Shown: positions 44,326 through 54,602, counted from the first letter of the stretch. The stretch is 64,000 nucleotides of DNA from Fibrobacter succinogenes (GCA_902761355.1 CACWJY010000012.1:1-64000); one strand, 5' to 3'. A program made the numbers and translations. The notes: generated from the sequence alone by a model not told the origin.

Positions 44326-46458
44326 ATGAATAAAAAATTTAAAGCAGTTGCCTTCACTGCAATTTCTGCAATGGCAGCAACAGCCATGGCGCAAGCAGCC
44401 AGCATTACCGTCGACCCGACTGCAACCAAGCAAGAAATTGTCGGTTTTGGCGGTGGATCCGTTTATTACCAGAGCTGGATTACTGCACTTGCCGATAAAA
44501 ACAAGCAAGCTCTTTTTGACACCGCCTTTACAGGCCTCAATCTTTCCCTTTTGCGCGTGGGCAACTGGCTTCAGGCAGACACAGCCAAGATAAGCCAAGA
44601 TGACATCGCCATCGTGCAGGCTGCCAAGCAGCGCCTCGGCAACCACCTGAAAATCGAGATGTCTAGTTGGTCTGCACCGGGTAGCCTCAAGCCAAGCGGC
44701 AGCGTGAACGGCAAGGATGGTTCCAGCAAGTCCGCGAACTCTCTGAAAAAAGTCAACGGCGACGCCTACGGTTCTTACGCATACACAGATTTCGCCGCCT
44801 GGTGGAAAAAGAGCCTCGAAGCTTACAAAGCCGCAGGTATCACGCCCGACTACATCAGCATTCAGAACGAACCGGACATGAATGCCGACTACGAAGAAAC
44901 CCTGTTCGAACCCACCGAGACAAGCGAAATGGCTGGCTATAAAGAAGCCTTAAACGCTGTCTACGACGCCGTAAAGGGCCAGACCAAAATTCTCGGACCG
45001 GAACCTCTCGGCATCGGTTACAGCAACTTCCAGAAGTACGCCAAGGAATTGGACGACAACAAGTTGGACGGCTATGCCTACCACCTGTATCATGCAGGTG
45101 ATGGCAACGACAACTCCGGCAACAACTACCTCGCTCCCGAAAACTTCCGCAAGGCCATGAAGTCCATCGGCTCCACTTACGGCGGCAAGGGCAAGCCGAT
45201 TATCATGACCGAGTTCTGTAACATGCTTGACAAGACCCGCGAAGAAGACATGGTGGGCCTAGCCCACATTATGCAGGTCGGCTTTACCGATGGCCAGCTC
45301 GGCGGTTACATCGCCTGGGAACTCTTCTGGGGCAACGGCTCTGGTCAGCTCATCGGCGTTTGCACCGAAGGCTGGGGCAGCTGCAAAAAAGATGAAATCG
45401 TCATCGGTCCTGAATACCACGCCATGCGCCACTATTCCAAGTTCGTGAATCCGGGCTGGAAGGCCATTTCTGCGACCACCACCGAGAGCGCCCTCAAAAC
45501 GGTCGCTTTCGCAAGTGCTTCTGGAGACTCCGTTTCTGTGGTTGTCATCAACACCGGCAAAACCGCCATTCAGCTTGACGCTCCGGCTATTAGCGGCATG
45601 AACGTCGCAACCGCAGTGCAGTCCAAGGAAAATGGTTTCAAGAGCAAGAACATCACCATTGCCAGCTGCTACATGCTCCCCGCACGCTCGGTGACGACGC
45701 TTGTGTTCACCAAGACTGCAGCCGCCTCGACCGTCGCCGCCTGCCAAGACGAAACCACCGACCCGAACTACACTGAACCGGTTATTGTCCCGTCTGCAGA
45801 CATCGTTGTCATTGACTACTCCAAGACCACCGATATTTCTACCTGGCAGGCCATGAGCGACGACCTCGGCGCCGTCACCTACGAAGCCGGCGAACTCGAT
45901 GGCGTTACTGGTTACGTAAGCGTACCGCTCGCCGGTTGCAAACAGGCCGATTGCGGCTACAAGAGCCAGCTTCTGAACATCAGTGACGAAGGCGCCGCTG
46001 CACTGGCAAATTGCTCTGAATTGGTGATCACCATGCGCAGCCAGGATAACTCCAACGCCTACGTAAACGTGGGAGCCGCAAACGGTGGCAGCTGGGTCGA
46101 TTACCAGTATGGCCGTACTGCAGCCGCGGGCAAATGGAGCGAAACTACGGTAGACCTTGAAAAAGAAGGCGACAATGAATCCACCGCCCTCACCTTCAAC
46201 AGTGACGCAAGCGGAATCTACATCGCAAAGATCGTGGCTACCGGTTGTAGCAGCACCTCTGGCATTATAAAGACCCCAAAATTTGTAGCGAACGACCGCT
46301 ACATGCCCGCACAGGTATTCGACCTGAACGGCAACCTCGTGTGGAACGGCATCAAGGGTCAGGCATTCAATGCAGACGGTACACTCCGCCTAGACCTTCG
46401 CCAAGGCATGTACCTCGTAAAGACAAGAACCTCGACCGTCAAGGCTCTTAAAAAGTAA
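44326..46458 (+). CDS. Secreted GH30-family glycosidase with C-terminal modules
   Basis: 710 aa from the ATG at 44326, 7 nt after AAGGA. Signal peptide about 1-24. The GH30 barrel runs to about residue 380 with its side beta-sandwich to about 465. E182 in ISIQNEPD is the expected acid/base and E296 in IIMTEFCN the nucleophile. Family and start (QEIVGFGGG) suggest a (glucurono)xylanase, but substrate residues were not checked. A beta-sandwich module (about 490-650) may bind carbohydrate. The tail VFDLNGNLVWNG ... GMYLVKTRTSTVKALKK is basic and T9SS-like. Confidence 0.87.
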   Translation: MNKKFKAVAFTAISAMAATAMAQAASITVDPTATKQEIVGFGGGSVYYQSWITALADKNKQALFDTAFTGLNLSLLRVGNWLQADTAKISQDDIAIVQAAKQRLGNHLKIEMSSWSAPGSLKPSGSVNGKDGSSKSANSLKKVNGDAYGSYAYTDFAAWWKKSLEAYKAAGITPDYISIQNEPDMNADYEETLFEPTETSEMAGYKEALNAVYDAVKGQTKILGPEPLGIGYSNFQKYAKELDDNKLDGYAYHLYHAGDGNDNSGNNYLAPENFRKAMKSIGSTYGGKGKPIIMTEFCNMLDKTREEDMVGLAHIMQVGFTDGQLGGYIAWELFWGNGSGQLIGVCTEGWGSCKKDEIVIGPEYHAMRHYSKFVNPGWKAISATTTESALKTVAFASASGDSVSVVVINTGKTAIQLDAPAISGMNVATAVQSKENGFKSKNITIASCYMLPARSVTTLVFTKTAAASTVAACQDETTDPNYTEPVIVPSADIVVIDYSKTTDISTWQAMSDDLGAVTYEAGELDGVTGYVSVPLAGCKQADCGYKSQLLNISDEGAAALANCSELVITMRSQDNSNAYVNVGAANGGSWVDYQYGRTAAAGKWSETTVDLEKEGDNESTALTFNSDASGIYIAKIVATGCSSTSGIIKTPKFVANDRYMPAQVFDLNGNLVWNGIKGQAFNADGTLRLDLRQGMYLVKTRTSTVKALKK

Positions 46459-46478
46459 TCGATTAAAAAAAACATCAA

Positions 46479-46511
46479 AAAAAGGAGGATTTAATCCTCC
46501 TTTTTCTTTTT
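46479..46511. terminator. Terminator after GH30, probably bidirectional
   Basis: An 8-bp stem (46483-46490 with 46494-46501) with TTA loop, flanked by A- and T-runs. Confidence 0.9.
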
Positions 46512-46530
46512 TAGGCAAACCTTTACGACT

Positions 46531-48108
46531 TTAAAATTTTGTATCGACCGGATTGAAAGTCATCTTTATTCCGGAACGAATCCAACCATCGGCACCATCT
46601 TTGCGCTTGTCATGAGCCAGATTTTCGTAAATGCGGAAACCGCCTCCAAGATAAATACCAAGCCAGCTGTTATACTGCATCGAGTAAAGCGCATCAACAA
46701 CATACTGCGTCTCTTTTACGCCCGACGGAGCCCTTTCTTCTTTGATGGCGACATCGTAATCCGTATAAAGCTCCTTATCGCCCTGACGCAGCCACGCAAG
46801 CGTCATTTGAGCGGCATGTCTCCCCCATTTCCAGCCGAGATCCAGCCACAAGTCCAGGGCATCGGAACCGCGGCGGTAACCGATGGGATAATCGACAAAA
46901 TACATATCGGCATAATCGGGATCATTCTGTTCACGATAGTTGCTTCGATAAAGGCGACGGCTCGAATACTCTAGCAACGGAAGGCGTCCATTATTATGCA
47001 ACGGGTCCGTGCGAACCGCATCAAGTCGCCACGAGAAAGTTCCATAGCGCCTTGTCGGGAGTTCCTGATAGTAGCCAACCATATAGCTAATCATGCTACG
47101 GTTCGTTCCCTTATCATCATCTTCGCCGACAGGACTATTGATGTCTTCCATGGTAATTTGGCCGTAAAATTTAGAGCCACGTATCGGCGTCAATCCAAGT
47201 TCTAGCGACGTGACCGCCTTGGTGTAGCCACCGGCAAAATTATTGTGCAAGAACATAAACGGATTCATCGAACGGAATTCCAAATTCTTGCCACCCACCA
47301 TACTTTCTTCGATAATATAAGTCCAGAAATGCTTTGTTTCGACACCAAATCGGTGATAAATCAGATTCTTTACGTTTTCGTCATAAATACGTTCACGCTG
47401 ATTACTCGCCTGTTTGCTTCTTTCGGGACACTTCTGCTCGGCAGCCTCAGAGCCGGCCGGATAACGACAGCCTGTGGAATCTGGAGCACCAGGAACATCA
47501 TCAAACAACCATGCGTTCAAGGAACTCAGCAAAAAATCATAACGGAATATACCCGCCTTAAGTTTCCAATGCAAGCCATCGTGATACGGGGCACCGCCAA
47601 TGGTCAAGTCATTCGGAGAAACCTTGAGATCCGGATCAAAACGTCCCAACTGCACATAACCTACGGGGTTATTCCACAAGGCATACGCATTGATAGGCAC
47701 ACCAATATCAAGTTCGCTCGGCTTATAGGTAAAATTCGTCTTGAGATCGCTATCGTACCAAGCCTCAATATCTTTACGCAACGGAGCTTCGATTAAAAAA
47801 TGAAAGTCACCATAACCCGCACGGAACGACAGCATAAAAAACGGTTCTATATGGTCTTCGTAACTACGGGCCGTCTCTAACGGGAGACGGAGCCCACGCC
47901 AGTTGCTGCCTTGTCCACCATAATATTCTACTGTATCAACCGCAAAAGTTGGATCCGTCGGTCCACCATTAAAGCCAAAATTAAAATCCGTTCCTATCTG
48001 GAAATAGCCCTTATACTGTGCCGAATCAGCACCCAACGAATCTACCGACAAAGCGAAGGCAGAAACCGCCATACAGCCAAAAGCAAAAGATACAGCTCTG
48101 AATAACAT
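46531..48108 (-). CDS. Large outer-membrane beta-barrel protein
   Basis: 525 aa. Signal peptide MLFRAVSFAFGCMAVSAFA, then long alternating amphipathic strands with aromatic girdles, for example YGTFSWRLDAVRTDP and ALDLWLDLGWKWGRHAAQMTLAWLRQGD. The overall pattern and length resemble capsule-assembly Wzi-type or porin-like barrels; I am unsure which. A CRYPAGSEAAEQKC loop may be disulfide-bonded. TACATT lies 6 nt before the ATG. It is opposite and adjacent to GH30, sharing its terminator. Confidence 0.65.
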   Translation of the reverse strand: MLFRAVSFAFGCMAVSAFALSVDSLGADSAQYKGYFQIGTDFNFGFNGGPTDPTFAVDTVEYYGGQGSNWRGLRLPLETARSYEDHIEPFFMLSFRAGYGDFHFLIEAPLRKDIEAWYDSDLKTNFTYKPSELDIGVPINAYALWNNPVGYVQLGRFDPDLKVSPNDLTIGGAPYHDGLHWKLKAGIFRYDFLLSSLNAWLFDDVPGAPDSTGCRYPAGSEAAEQKCPERSKQASNQRERIYDENVKNLIYHRFGVETKHFWTYIIEESMVGGKNLEFRSMNPFMFLHNNFAGGYTKAVTSLELGLTPIRGSKFYGQITMEDINSPVGEDDDKGTNRSMISYMVGYYQELPTRRYGTFSWRLDAVRTDPLHNNGRLPLLEYSSRRLYRSNYREQNDPDYADMYFVDYPIGYRRGSDALDLWLDLGWKWGRHAAQMTLAWLRQGDKELYTDYDVAIKEERAPSGVKETQYVVDALYSMQYNSWLGIYLGGGFRIYENLAHDKRKDGADGWIRSGIKMTFNPVDTKF

Positions 48109-48135
48109 AATGTAAATGTATAAAAAAATCTAAGG

Positions 48136-49053
48136 CTATTCGGCCCAATGGTTGCCGTTATAATTGCGGGCGGTATCCGCATCCATCCCAATCTGACGAA
48201 CCAAATCATCTAAGCTAGGGAATTTTTGTTCAGGACGCAAATAGGCCATCAGATCAAGGACCATCGGGCGACCGTAAATGTCTTCGTTAAAATCGAGCAA
48301 GTATGCTTCGATAGCGAGACGCTGGTTACCAGTAGAAGGCTGCGTGCCAATGTTCACCACCGCACGGAAACAACGTTCTTCATGAGCACCGTCCGCATCG
48401 ACACCGCCCGGAAGGCGGGCTGTTGCCACATACACGCCATGCTTGGGCAAGAACTTGTATTTTTCCACCTGCAAATTCGCCGTCGGGAAACCAATCGTAT
48501 GTCCCAGACGCTTGCCTTCGACAATCGTTCCAGACAAACGGTACGGGCGGCCTAAATAAGTCTGAGCACGCGACACATCACCGTTCAGTAAGGCGTTACG
48601 CACAGCAGAGGAACTTACACGTTCACCCTTGTGGAGCACAATCGAAAGCATGGCTGTCGAAAGTTCCGGGAAAGCGGCCGTAATGGTTTCGTAGTTGCCC
48701 TTGCCACCGGCGCCAAAGCAATGATCATGCCCAAAGAACATGGAACACACGCCGCGCTTTTCAATCAATTCCTGACGGACAAAGACATCGAACGGGAGTT
48801 TCGCCACTTCGGGCGTAAACGGGAGCACCAAAAATTCAAGACCCAGGCTTTCGATAAACTCGCGCTTTTCTTCGGTGGTCGTAAGGAGCAGCGGATCACC
48901 AGGCGTACGCAGCACATAGTTGGAATGCGGCTCAAAGCTAATGACGGTAGGCTTCAGGCCATTCACTTCGGCAACGGCCTTGAGCGTGCGGAAAAGCGCC
49001 TGGTGTCCCAGGTGGCATCCATCAAAATTACCCATCGTCACAGCACGCTTCAT
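48136..49053 (-). CDS. ribF: Bifunctional riboflavin kinase/FMN adenylyltransferase
   Basis: 305 aa. The N-terminal nucleotidyltransferase domain has VTMGNFDGCHLGHQALF; SSSAVRNALLNGDVSRAQTYLGRPYRLSG joins it to the kinase domain with GRLGHTIGFPTANL-type sequence (KRLGHTIGFPTANL) and KHGVYVA. It makes FMN and FAD. Its ATG overlaps the truB stop by 4 bp (ATGA). Last gene of the rimP-nusA-infB-rbfA-truB-ribF run. Confidence 0.95.
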   Translation of the reverse strand: MKRAVTMGNFDGCHLGHQALFRTLKAVAEVNGLKPTVISFEPHSNYVLRTPGDPLLLTTTEEKREFIESLGLEFLVLPFTPEVAKLPFDVFVRQELIEKRGVCSMFFGHDHCFGAGGKGNYETITAAFPELSTAMLSIVLHKGERVSSSAVRNALLNGDVSRAQTYLGRPYRLSGTIVEGKRLGHTIGFPTANLQVEKYKFLPKHGVYVATARLPGGVDADGAHEERCFRAVVNIGTQPSTGNQRLAIEAYLLDFNEDIYGRPMVLDLMAYLRPEQKFPSLDDLVRQIGMDADTARNYNGNHWAE

Positions 49054-49985
49054 TTATCATCTTCTCCAAGATAGAACTTCGGCTTGATTCGGCCTGGTTC
49101 ATAAAAACACAAACTCAAGACTTCGCCTTGCATGTTCGCGGCAAACACATGGCCCTCGGGGCCTACGCCCTCAACTTTCTCTTTCCACGGGAGCCAATTA
49201 CCCTGGCGAATGACAGCCACTTGCTCGTCCGTCAGGCGCACCACCGGAAAGTCGAGCACCGCATCGACCGGCAAAAGGTTTTCACGAGTCAAGTCCTCGC
49301 CACGCACCGCCTTATCGAGCGTCACATTGCCGATGCGGTGTCTGCGTATCTGCGATACGCAGGCGTAGGTCCCGAGAGCCCTGCCGATATCGCGACCGAG
49401 CGCCCTGATGTAGGTTCCCTTGGAACATTCGCAGATTAAGTCGAAAGTCGCAAATTCCTTGCCGGAGCAGCCTTCGGTTACTTCACCTTCGCCAATCACC
49501 TTGAGTTCGCCAATGTGAATCTTGCGGGGTTTTAATTCAATGTTGCGGCCACGTTCCATCAAGTCGCTCGCACGTACCCCGTTAATTTTCACAGCACAGT
49601 ATTTGGGCGGCACCTGTTCGATATCGCCCGTAAACTGCGGAAGGACCGCTTCGAGGGCTTCGCGAGTGATGGATTGCTTCACCCCTTCGGGGTTCGCAAT
49701 GACGTTTGCCTCGTCTTGTTCAACGACTTCCCCGTCCCACTCGAGGGTATCGGTTTCGTAGCCCAAATGCAGCCTAAAGCTATAACACTTATCCTTGGCC
49801 TCAATAAAGGGCAACAGTCGTGTGCAGCGGCCCGTAGCCGCAATAATCAAGCCCGAGGCACGCAAATCTAGCGTACCCGCGTGGCCGACTCGCTTTGTAG
49901 AAAAGACCCTTTTCAGTGGGAAAAGGGCCTTAAAAGAAGTTTCGCCAGCAATCTTGTCCAAAAGAACGAAGCCGGAATTGCTCAA
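49050..49985 (-). CDS. truB: tRNA pseudouridine(55) synthase
   Basis: 311 aa. The catalytic Asp is D40 in KRVGHAGTLDLRASGLI. Later TruB motifs include QVPPKYCAVKINGVRASDLMERG and CSKGTYIRALGRDIG. It makes pseudouridine 55 in the T-loop of tRNAs. The start lies directly after the rbfA stop. Confidence 0.95.
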   Translation of the reverse strand: MSNSGFVLLDKIAGETSFKALFPLKRVFSTKRVGHAGTLDLRASGLIIAATGRCTRLLPFIEAKDKCYSFRLHLGYETDTLEWDGEVVEQDEANVIANPEGVKQSITREALEAVLPQFTGDIEQVPPKYCAVKINGVRASDLMERGRNIELKPRKIHIGELKVIGEGEVTEGCSGKEFATFDLICECSKGTYIRALGRDIGRALGTYACVSQIRRHRIGNVTLDKAVRGEDLTRENLLPVDAVLDFPVVRLTDEQVAVIRQGNWLPWKEKVEGVGPEGHVFAANMQGEVLSLCFYEPGRIKPKFYLGEDDK

Positions 49986-50339
49986 TTACAAGTCCCCTTT
50001 CTGCTTCAGTTCGGCCAAGATGCTTTCGATATGCATGGCGTGTTCCAAGTTTTCATCCAGAACAAAATTCAATTCCGGAATCTTGCGAATCTTGAGCGCC
50101 TTGCCTAAAACAGTGCGGATATACCCCGCCGAATTCTTGAGGCCAATCAGCGAATCACGCTTTTCCTTGTCGGAACCCATCACAGACACCATGACCTTGG
50201 CGTAGCTCAGGTCATCGGTAATCGTGACGCGCGTGATGCTTGCGAGGCTGCTCACGCGAGGATCCTTCAAGCCCTTCTGCAAGAGCTTGCCGATTTCCTC
50301 ACGGAACTGTTCGTCCAATCTGTCCGTTCTACGACTCAT
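49986..50339 (-). CDS. rbfA: Ribosome-binding factor A
   Basis: 117 aa from the ATG at 50339, which has GAGGAG 5 nt upstream and overlaps the infB end by 11 bp. A longer frame to 50390 has no such signal and lies within infB. RTDRLDEQFREEIGKLLQKGLKDPRV and LSYAKVMVSVMG fit the KH-like RbfA fold. It matures the 30S subunit. Confidence 0.93.
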   Translation of the reverse strand: MSRRTDRLDEQFREEIGKLLQKGLKDPRVSSLASITRVTITDDLSYAKVMVSVMGSDKEKRDSLIGLKNSAGYIRTVLGKALKIRKIPELNFVLDENLEHAMHIESILAELKQKGDL

Positions 50340-53300
50340 TAGACTCCTCAGCCTTCTTGGCCTTTTCTTCGGCTTCTTCGCGGGCAACATCCTTCAGGGT
50401 ACGGGCAACCTTGATTTCCTTGAAGAAGATCAAGCTATCGCCTTCCTTGATATCTTCGTAACCCTTAAGACCGATACCGCATTCAAAGCCACGAGCGACA
50501 GACTTGACGTCGTCCTTCATGCGCTTCAAGGACTGGACCACGGTCGTACCGAGTTCCACACCGTTGCGGTACACGCGCACATGGCTGGTACGGTCGACTT
50601 CGCCATCGGTAACCATACACCCTGCGATGAGACCGATCTTCGGAATCTTGAACACCTGGCGGATTTCGGCTTCGCCGGAGAGTTCTTCGCGCATGGTCGG
50701 CTTCAAGAGGCCTTCCACAGCGTTAGTGATATCTTCAATGCAGTCGTAAATCACGCGGTAGTTGCGGATTTCGATGCCTTCCTTCTGGGCCATTTCGCGA
50801 ATAGAGAGCGACGGCATCAAGTGGAAGGAAATAATGATTGCCTGTGCGGTCGTAGCGAGCAAGATATCGGATTCCGTAATGGTACCCACACCCTTGCGGA
50901 TAATGTTGACGCGCACTTCCTTGTTGGTAAGCTTTTCGAGGCTTGCAGCAAGAGCTTCTGCAGAACCGCCCACGTCGGCCTTGACAATAAGGTTGAGTTC
51001 GGAGAGTTTACCTTCCTTACGATCGTTGAAGGTATCTTCCAAAGTCTTCACGTTACGAGAACGCAGGTCGCGTTCACGAGCAGCCATACGGCGCTTGGAG
51101 GCAATTTCACGTGCGGTCTTTTCGTCTTCGACCACAATCAAGTCGTCACCGGCCTGCGGAGTACCGTCAAAGCCGAGCACCTGACACGGAGCAGACGGAG
51201 GAGCTTCCTTCATCTGTTCGCCACGTTCGTTAAACATAGCACGGACACGACCAGCGTAAATACCGCAGACAAACGGGTCACCCACATGGAGCGTACCGTT
51301 CTGCACGAGGATCGTGGCCATAGAACCCTTACCCACGTCGAGCTTGGATTCCACCACGGCGCCACGGGCATGAGCATCGGGGTTAGCCTTGAGTTCGAGC
51401 ACTTCGGCTTCGAGGGCGAGCGTTTCCAAGAGGTCGTCCATGCCCTGACCCGTACGTGCAGAAACTTCGATACAGCTGGTAGAACCACCCCACTGTTCCA
51501 CTTCCACGCCGCGTTCAGCGAGCTGGGCGCGAATCTTGTCGGGGTTAGCGGTCGGCAAGTCGATCTTCGTGATAGCCACGACCATCGGCACCTTTTCGCG
51601 CTTGGCAAGTTCAATAGATTCAACAGTCTGCGGCATCACCATGGAGTCGGCAGCCACCACGAGCACGATCACGTCGGTCACCTGAGAACCGCGAGCACGC
51701 ATAGCACTAAATGCTTCGTGACCCGGAGTATCGAGGAAGGTCACCTTACCCTGCTTGGTCGTGACTTCGTATGCACCAATGTGCTGCGTAATACCACCCG
51801 ATTCGCCGGACACCACGTGGGTCTTACGAATCCAGTCGAGCAAAGAAGTTTTACCGTGGTCAACGTGGCCCATCACCGTCACCACCGGGTGACGCGGCTT
51901 CAGGTTTTCAGAAGATTCTTCTTCCACGCCGAGCACTTCTTCTTCGTATTCTTCCATCAACTGGGCTTCGTAACCGAATTCGTCGGCCAAGAGCTGGATG
52001 GTTTCAAAATCGAGTCGGGCGTTGATGGTCACCATCATGCCCATTTCCATGCACTTCGCAATCACGCGGGCCGGCATCTGGTCCATAAGGCCAGCGAGTT
52101 CACCCACGGTGATAAAGTCCGAAGTCTTGAGGATTTTCTTTTCTTCGCCGGAATCATTGTCGTTATGTTCCTTGCGATAAACTTTCTTGACCGGCTTCTT
52201 AGAAAGGTCTGCCATCACACGAGAAACGTTCTGACGAACGGCTTCCTGCTGCAGTTCCTTCTGCTGGTCCATGCGGTCCTTGCCATTGCTACGACGGTTC
52301 TTGTCGTTCTGACCATGGCGACCATTCTGCTGCTTTCCGCCCTTGCCGCCCTGGTTCTGACCGCCAAATCCCTGGCCGCCACCATTGCTAGCGTTAAAGG
52401 CATCCTGCATAGAGCTACCGGTAAAGCCACTGGTACGTCCCGTAAAGGTACGTCCACCGTTATTGCCACCGTTTGCGCCGTTGCCACCGCGGTTATCGTT
52501 ACGACGTCCACCATTACCGTTGCGGTTGTCGCCGTTGTTGGAAAGGCGGCCAAACGTACCGGTATAGCCCTGCTGGTTTCCACCACCACGATGTCCACCG
52601 CGGTTTGCCTGAGCCTGTTGCTGAGACTTTTTAATACGGGCAAGAATCGCTTCGTCGGGTTTGAACACCTGAGCCTTCATCGGGGGCTGCTTGAGTTCCA
52701 TGCCCGGGGTAACCATGGCGGGCTTCGCCGAGGCGCTCTGAGCGGCAGGAGCAGGCTGTGCAGCCGGCTTTGCAGCAGCGGGAGCTGTTTCAACCTTAGG
52801 TTCAGCCTTCGGCTTTTCAGGAGCAACCGGTGCTTCCGCCTTAGGTGCAGCCGGAGCAACAGGGGCTTCGGGAGCCTTGGCAGCTACAGGAGCGGCAGGC
52901 TTGACATCAGCCTTGGTAGGAGCCGGAGCTTCGACCTTGGTGGGGGCCGGAGCCGGAGTTTCAGCCTTAGGTGCTACCGGCGCAACAGGAGCTTCGGGAG
53001 CCTTGACTGCAGCAGGAGCTGCTGCCGCAGCGGGCTTAGCAACCGCAGGAGCGGCAGGCTTTGCAGCAGCCGGCTTCGCGGGTTTCTTTCCCTTAATCAG
53101 CTTGACCTTCAACTTGCCTTCGCCAGCCGAAGCAGACTCTTTCTTCTTGTCAGAAGCATTGGAAGTTTCGGCGGGTGTCGCCTTTTTCAAGTTCTTATTG
53201 CGAGCTTCGGCTTTCTGTCGCTCGGTTTCGGCGGCAGCTTCAATTTTCTCATAGTCCTTGGCATCAACCTTGGACATGTGAGTACGGACGGTCACGCCCG

Positions 53301-53388
53301 CGTCGCGAAGCAGCTTCATCACGACATCGACCTTGATGCCGTGGGATTCAGCCCAATCTACTGGTTTAATTTGATCTTCAATAGCCAT
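50329..53388 (-). CDS. infB: Translation initiation factor IF-2
   Basis: 1019 aa. Residues 1-50 form an IF2_N-like helical domain (VDWAESHGIKVDVVMKLL). About 90-250 is Ala/Pro/Lys-rich, and about 270-385 is Gly/Asn/Gln/Arg-rich, both low complexity. A second IF2_N-like unit (FITVGELAGLMDQMPARVIAKCMEMG) precedes the GTPase domain with GHVDHGKT (about 507), DTPGHEAF and TKIDLP. The C-terminal domains end with ARTLKDVA. It places initiator tRNA on the 30S subunit; the initiator tRNA gene is also in this window. Confidence 0.97.
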   Translation of the reverse strand: MAIEDQIKPVDWAESHGIKVDVVMKLLRDAGVTVRTHMSKVDAKDYEKIEAAAETERQKAEARNKNLKKATPAETSNASDKKKESASAGEGKLKVKLIKGKKPAKPAAAKPAAPAVAKPAAAAAPAAVKAPEAPVAPVAPKAETPAPAPTKVEAPAPTKADVKPAAPVAAKAPEAPVAPAAPKAEAPVAPEKPKAEPKVETAPAAAKPAAQPAPAAQSASAKPAMVTPGMELKQPPMKAQVFKPDEAILARIKKSQQQAQANRGGHRGGGNQQGYTGTFGRLSNNGDNRNGNGGRRNDNRGGNGANGGNNGGRTFTGRTSGFTGSSMQDAFNASNGGGQGFGGQNQGGKGGKQQNGRHGQNDKNRRSNGKDRMDQQKELQQEAVRQNVSRVMADLSKKPVKKVYRKEHNDNDSGEEKKILKTSDFITVGELAGLMDQMPARVIAKCMEMGMMVTINARLDFETIQLLADEFGYEAQLMEEYEEEVLGVEEESSENLKPRHPVVTVMGHVDHGKTSLLDWIRKTHVVSGESGGITQHIGAYEVTTKQGKVTFLDTPGHEAFSAMRARGSQVTDVIVLVVAADSMVMPQTVESIELAKREKVPMVVAITKIDLPTANPDKIRAQLAERGVEVEQWGGSTSCIEVSARTGQGMDDLLETLALEAEVLELKANPDAHARGAVVESKLDVGKGSMATILVQNGTLHVGDPFVCGIYAGRVRAMFNERGEQMKEAPPSAPCQVLGFDGTPQAGDDLIVVEDEKTAREIASKRRMAARERDLRSRNVKTLEDTFNDRKEGKLSELNLIVKADVGGSAEALAASLEKLTNKEVRVNIIRKGVGTITESDILLATTAQAIIISFHLMPSLSIREMAQKEGIEIRNYRVIYDCIEDITNAVEGLLKPTMREELSGEAEIRQVFKIPKIGLIAGCMVTDGEVDRTSHVRVYRNGVELGTTVVQSLKRMKDDVKSVARGFECGIGLKGYEDIKEGDSLIFFKEIKVARTLKDVAREEAEEKAKKAEESNES

Positions 53389-53417
53389 GAATAGCTTCCA
53401 ATGTTCCTTTTTTTAAA

Positions 53418-54587
53418 TTAGCGTGCACCCTTGCGGTTCGGGTTCAAATCCGCCATGGACGGAGAGGTAATCTTAGCCTTCGTCTCGTCGTCCTTTTCGG
53501 ACCATTCCTTTTCGCCAAATACATCCAGGTTGCACTGGACCAGTTCGGCAGCGAGTTTCACGTTTTGGCCGTTCTTACCAATAGCAAGAGCCAAGTTTTC
53601 GTCGCTAATGATCACCACCACGCGGCGTGTTTCGGGCACATGAATCAGCTTAACCACATTAGCCGGCGTAAGGGCACGGGTAATAAAGGTATCCAAATCC
53701 GGATTCCACTGAACAATGTCAATACGTTCGTTACCGAGTTCACGCACAATCGTCTGCACGCGAGCACCCTTCATACCGACGCAAGCGCCAACCGGGTCAA
53801 TCTTTTCGTCACGGGAATACACGGCAATCTTGGCGCGGAAACCCGGTTCACGGGCAACACCCTTGACTTCGACAGTACCTTCGTAGATTTCGGGAACTTC
53901 TTGGCGGAAGAGTTCCTTGAGGAAGTCGCCATTTGCACGGGACAAAATCACCTGAGCGCCATTCTTAGAAGATTCTTCGACGCGTGCGATGACGGCCTTG
54001 ATCGAGTTACCCTGAGCCCAGCGTTCGCGCTTAATTTGTTCGCGATACGGAATCATGGCTTCGGTCTGCTTGCCGAGTTTCACGATAATGTTATTTTGTT
54101 CAAGACGGAGCACTTCGCCGCTCACCATAGAACCGATACGGCTGCGGTAGGTGTCCATAATCTTCTGACGTTCGGCATCACGGATCTGCTGGTTCAAGAG
54201 CTGCTTTGCAGTCTGAATAGCCTGGCGGCCAAAAGCAGAAATAGGAATTTCCATTTCGAGGAAGTCACCCGGCTGAGCATCTTCGTTAAAGTCACGGGCT
54301 TCTTCAACCAGCATGTAACCCTTGTCGAGTTCTTCGACTTCGGCGGCGGTCATGTTCGGGTCGTAATCCGGATAGTCATCCACCACGGCCACACGCAGGT
54401 ACACATGCACCTCGTTTGTTTCCATATCGAAATCGACGTCGATTTTCTTTTCGATATGCAAGTACTTGCGGGCTGCCGTAATCAGGGCTTCCTTCAAAGC
54501 GTTGAGAACAACAGAGTCATCCATATCCTTGGCTTCGACAACACCCTTAAGCACTTCGAGCAAGTTAACTTTCGGTTCGTTTTTCAT
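53418..54587 (-). CDS. nusA: Transcription termination/antitermination protein NusA
   Basis: 389 aa. N-terminal RNA-polymerase-binding domain (LLEVLKGVVEAKDMDDSVVLNALKEAL), S1 domain (GSMVSGEVLRLEQNNIIVKLGKQTEAMIP) and two KH domains with REPGFRAKIAVYSRD, DPVGACVGMKGARVQTIVREL and LALAIGKNGQNVKLAAEL. It lacks the acidic repeats of the E. coli protein, as in most bacteria. AGGAAGGT precedes the ATG. Confidence 0.96.
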   Translation of the reverse strand: MKNEPKVNLLEVLKGVVEAKDMDDSVVLNALKEALITAARKYLHIEKKIDVDFDMETNEVHVYLRVAVVDDYPDYDPNMTAAEVEELDKGYMLVEEARDFNEDAQPGDFLEMEIPISAFGRQAIQTAKQLLNQQIRDAERQKIMDTYRSRIGSMVSGEVLRLEQNNIIVKLGKQTEAMIPYREQIKRERWAQGNSIKAVIARVEESSKNGAQVILSRANGDFLKELFRQEVPEIYEGTVEVKGVAREPGFRAKIAVYSRDEKIDPVGACVGMKGARVQTIVRELGNERIDIVQWNPDLDTFITRALTPANVVKLIHVPETRRVVVIISDENLALAIGKNGQNVKLAAELVQCNLDVFGEKEWSEKDDETKAKITSPSMADLNPNRKGAR

Positions 54588-54602
54588 AACATGACCTTCC
54601 TA

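Noticed and set aside
50224..53394. 1056-codon open frame on the plus strand opposite infB
   Set aside because: It mirrors infB, nusA-side overlap included, and is rich in His, Phe and Arg as expected for the antisense of a codon-biased gene. infB has all GTPase motifs.
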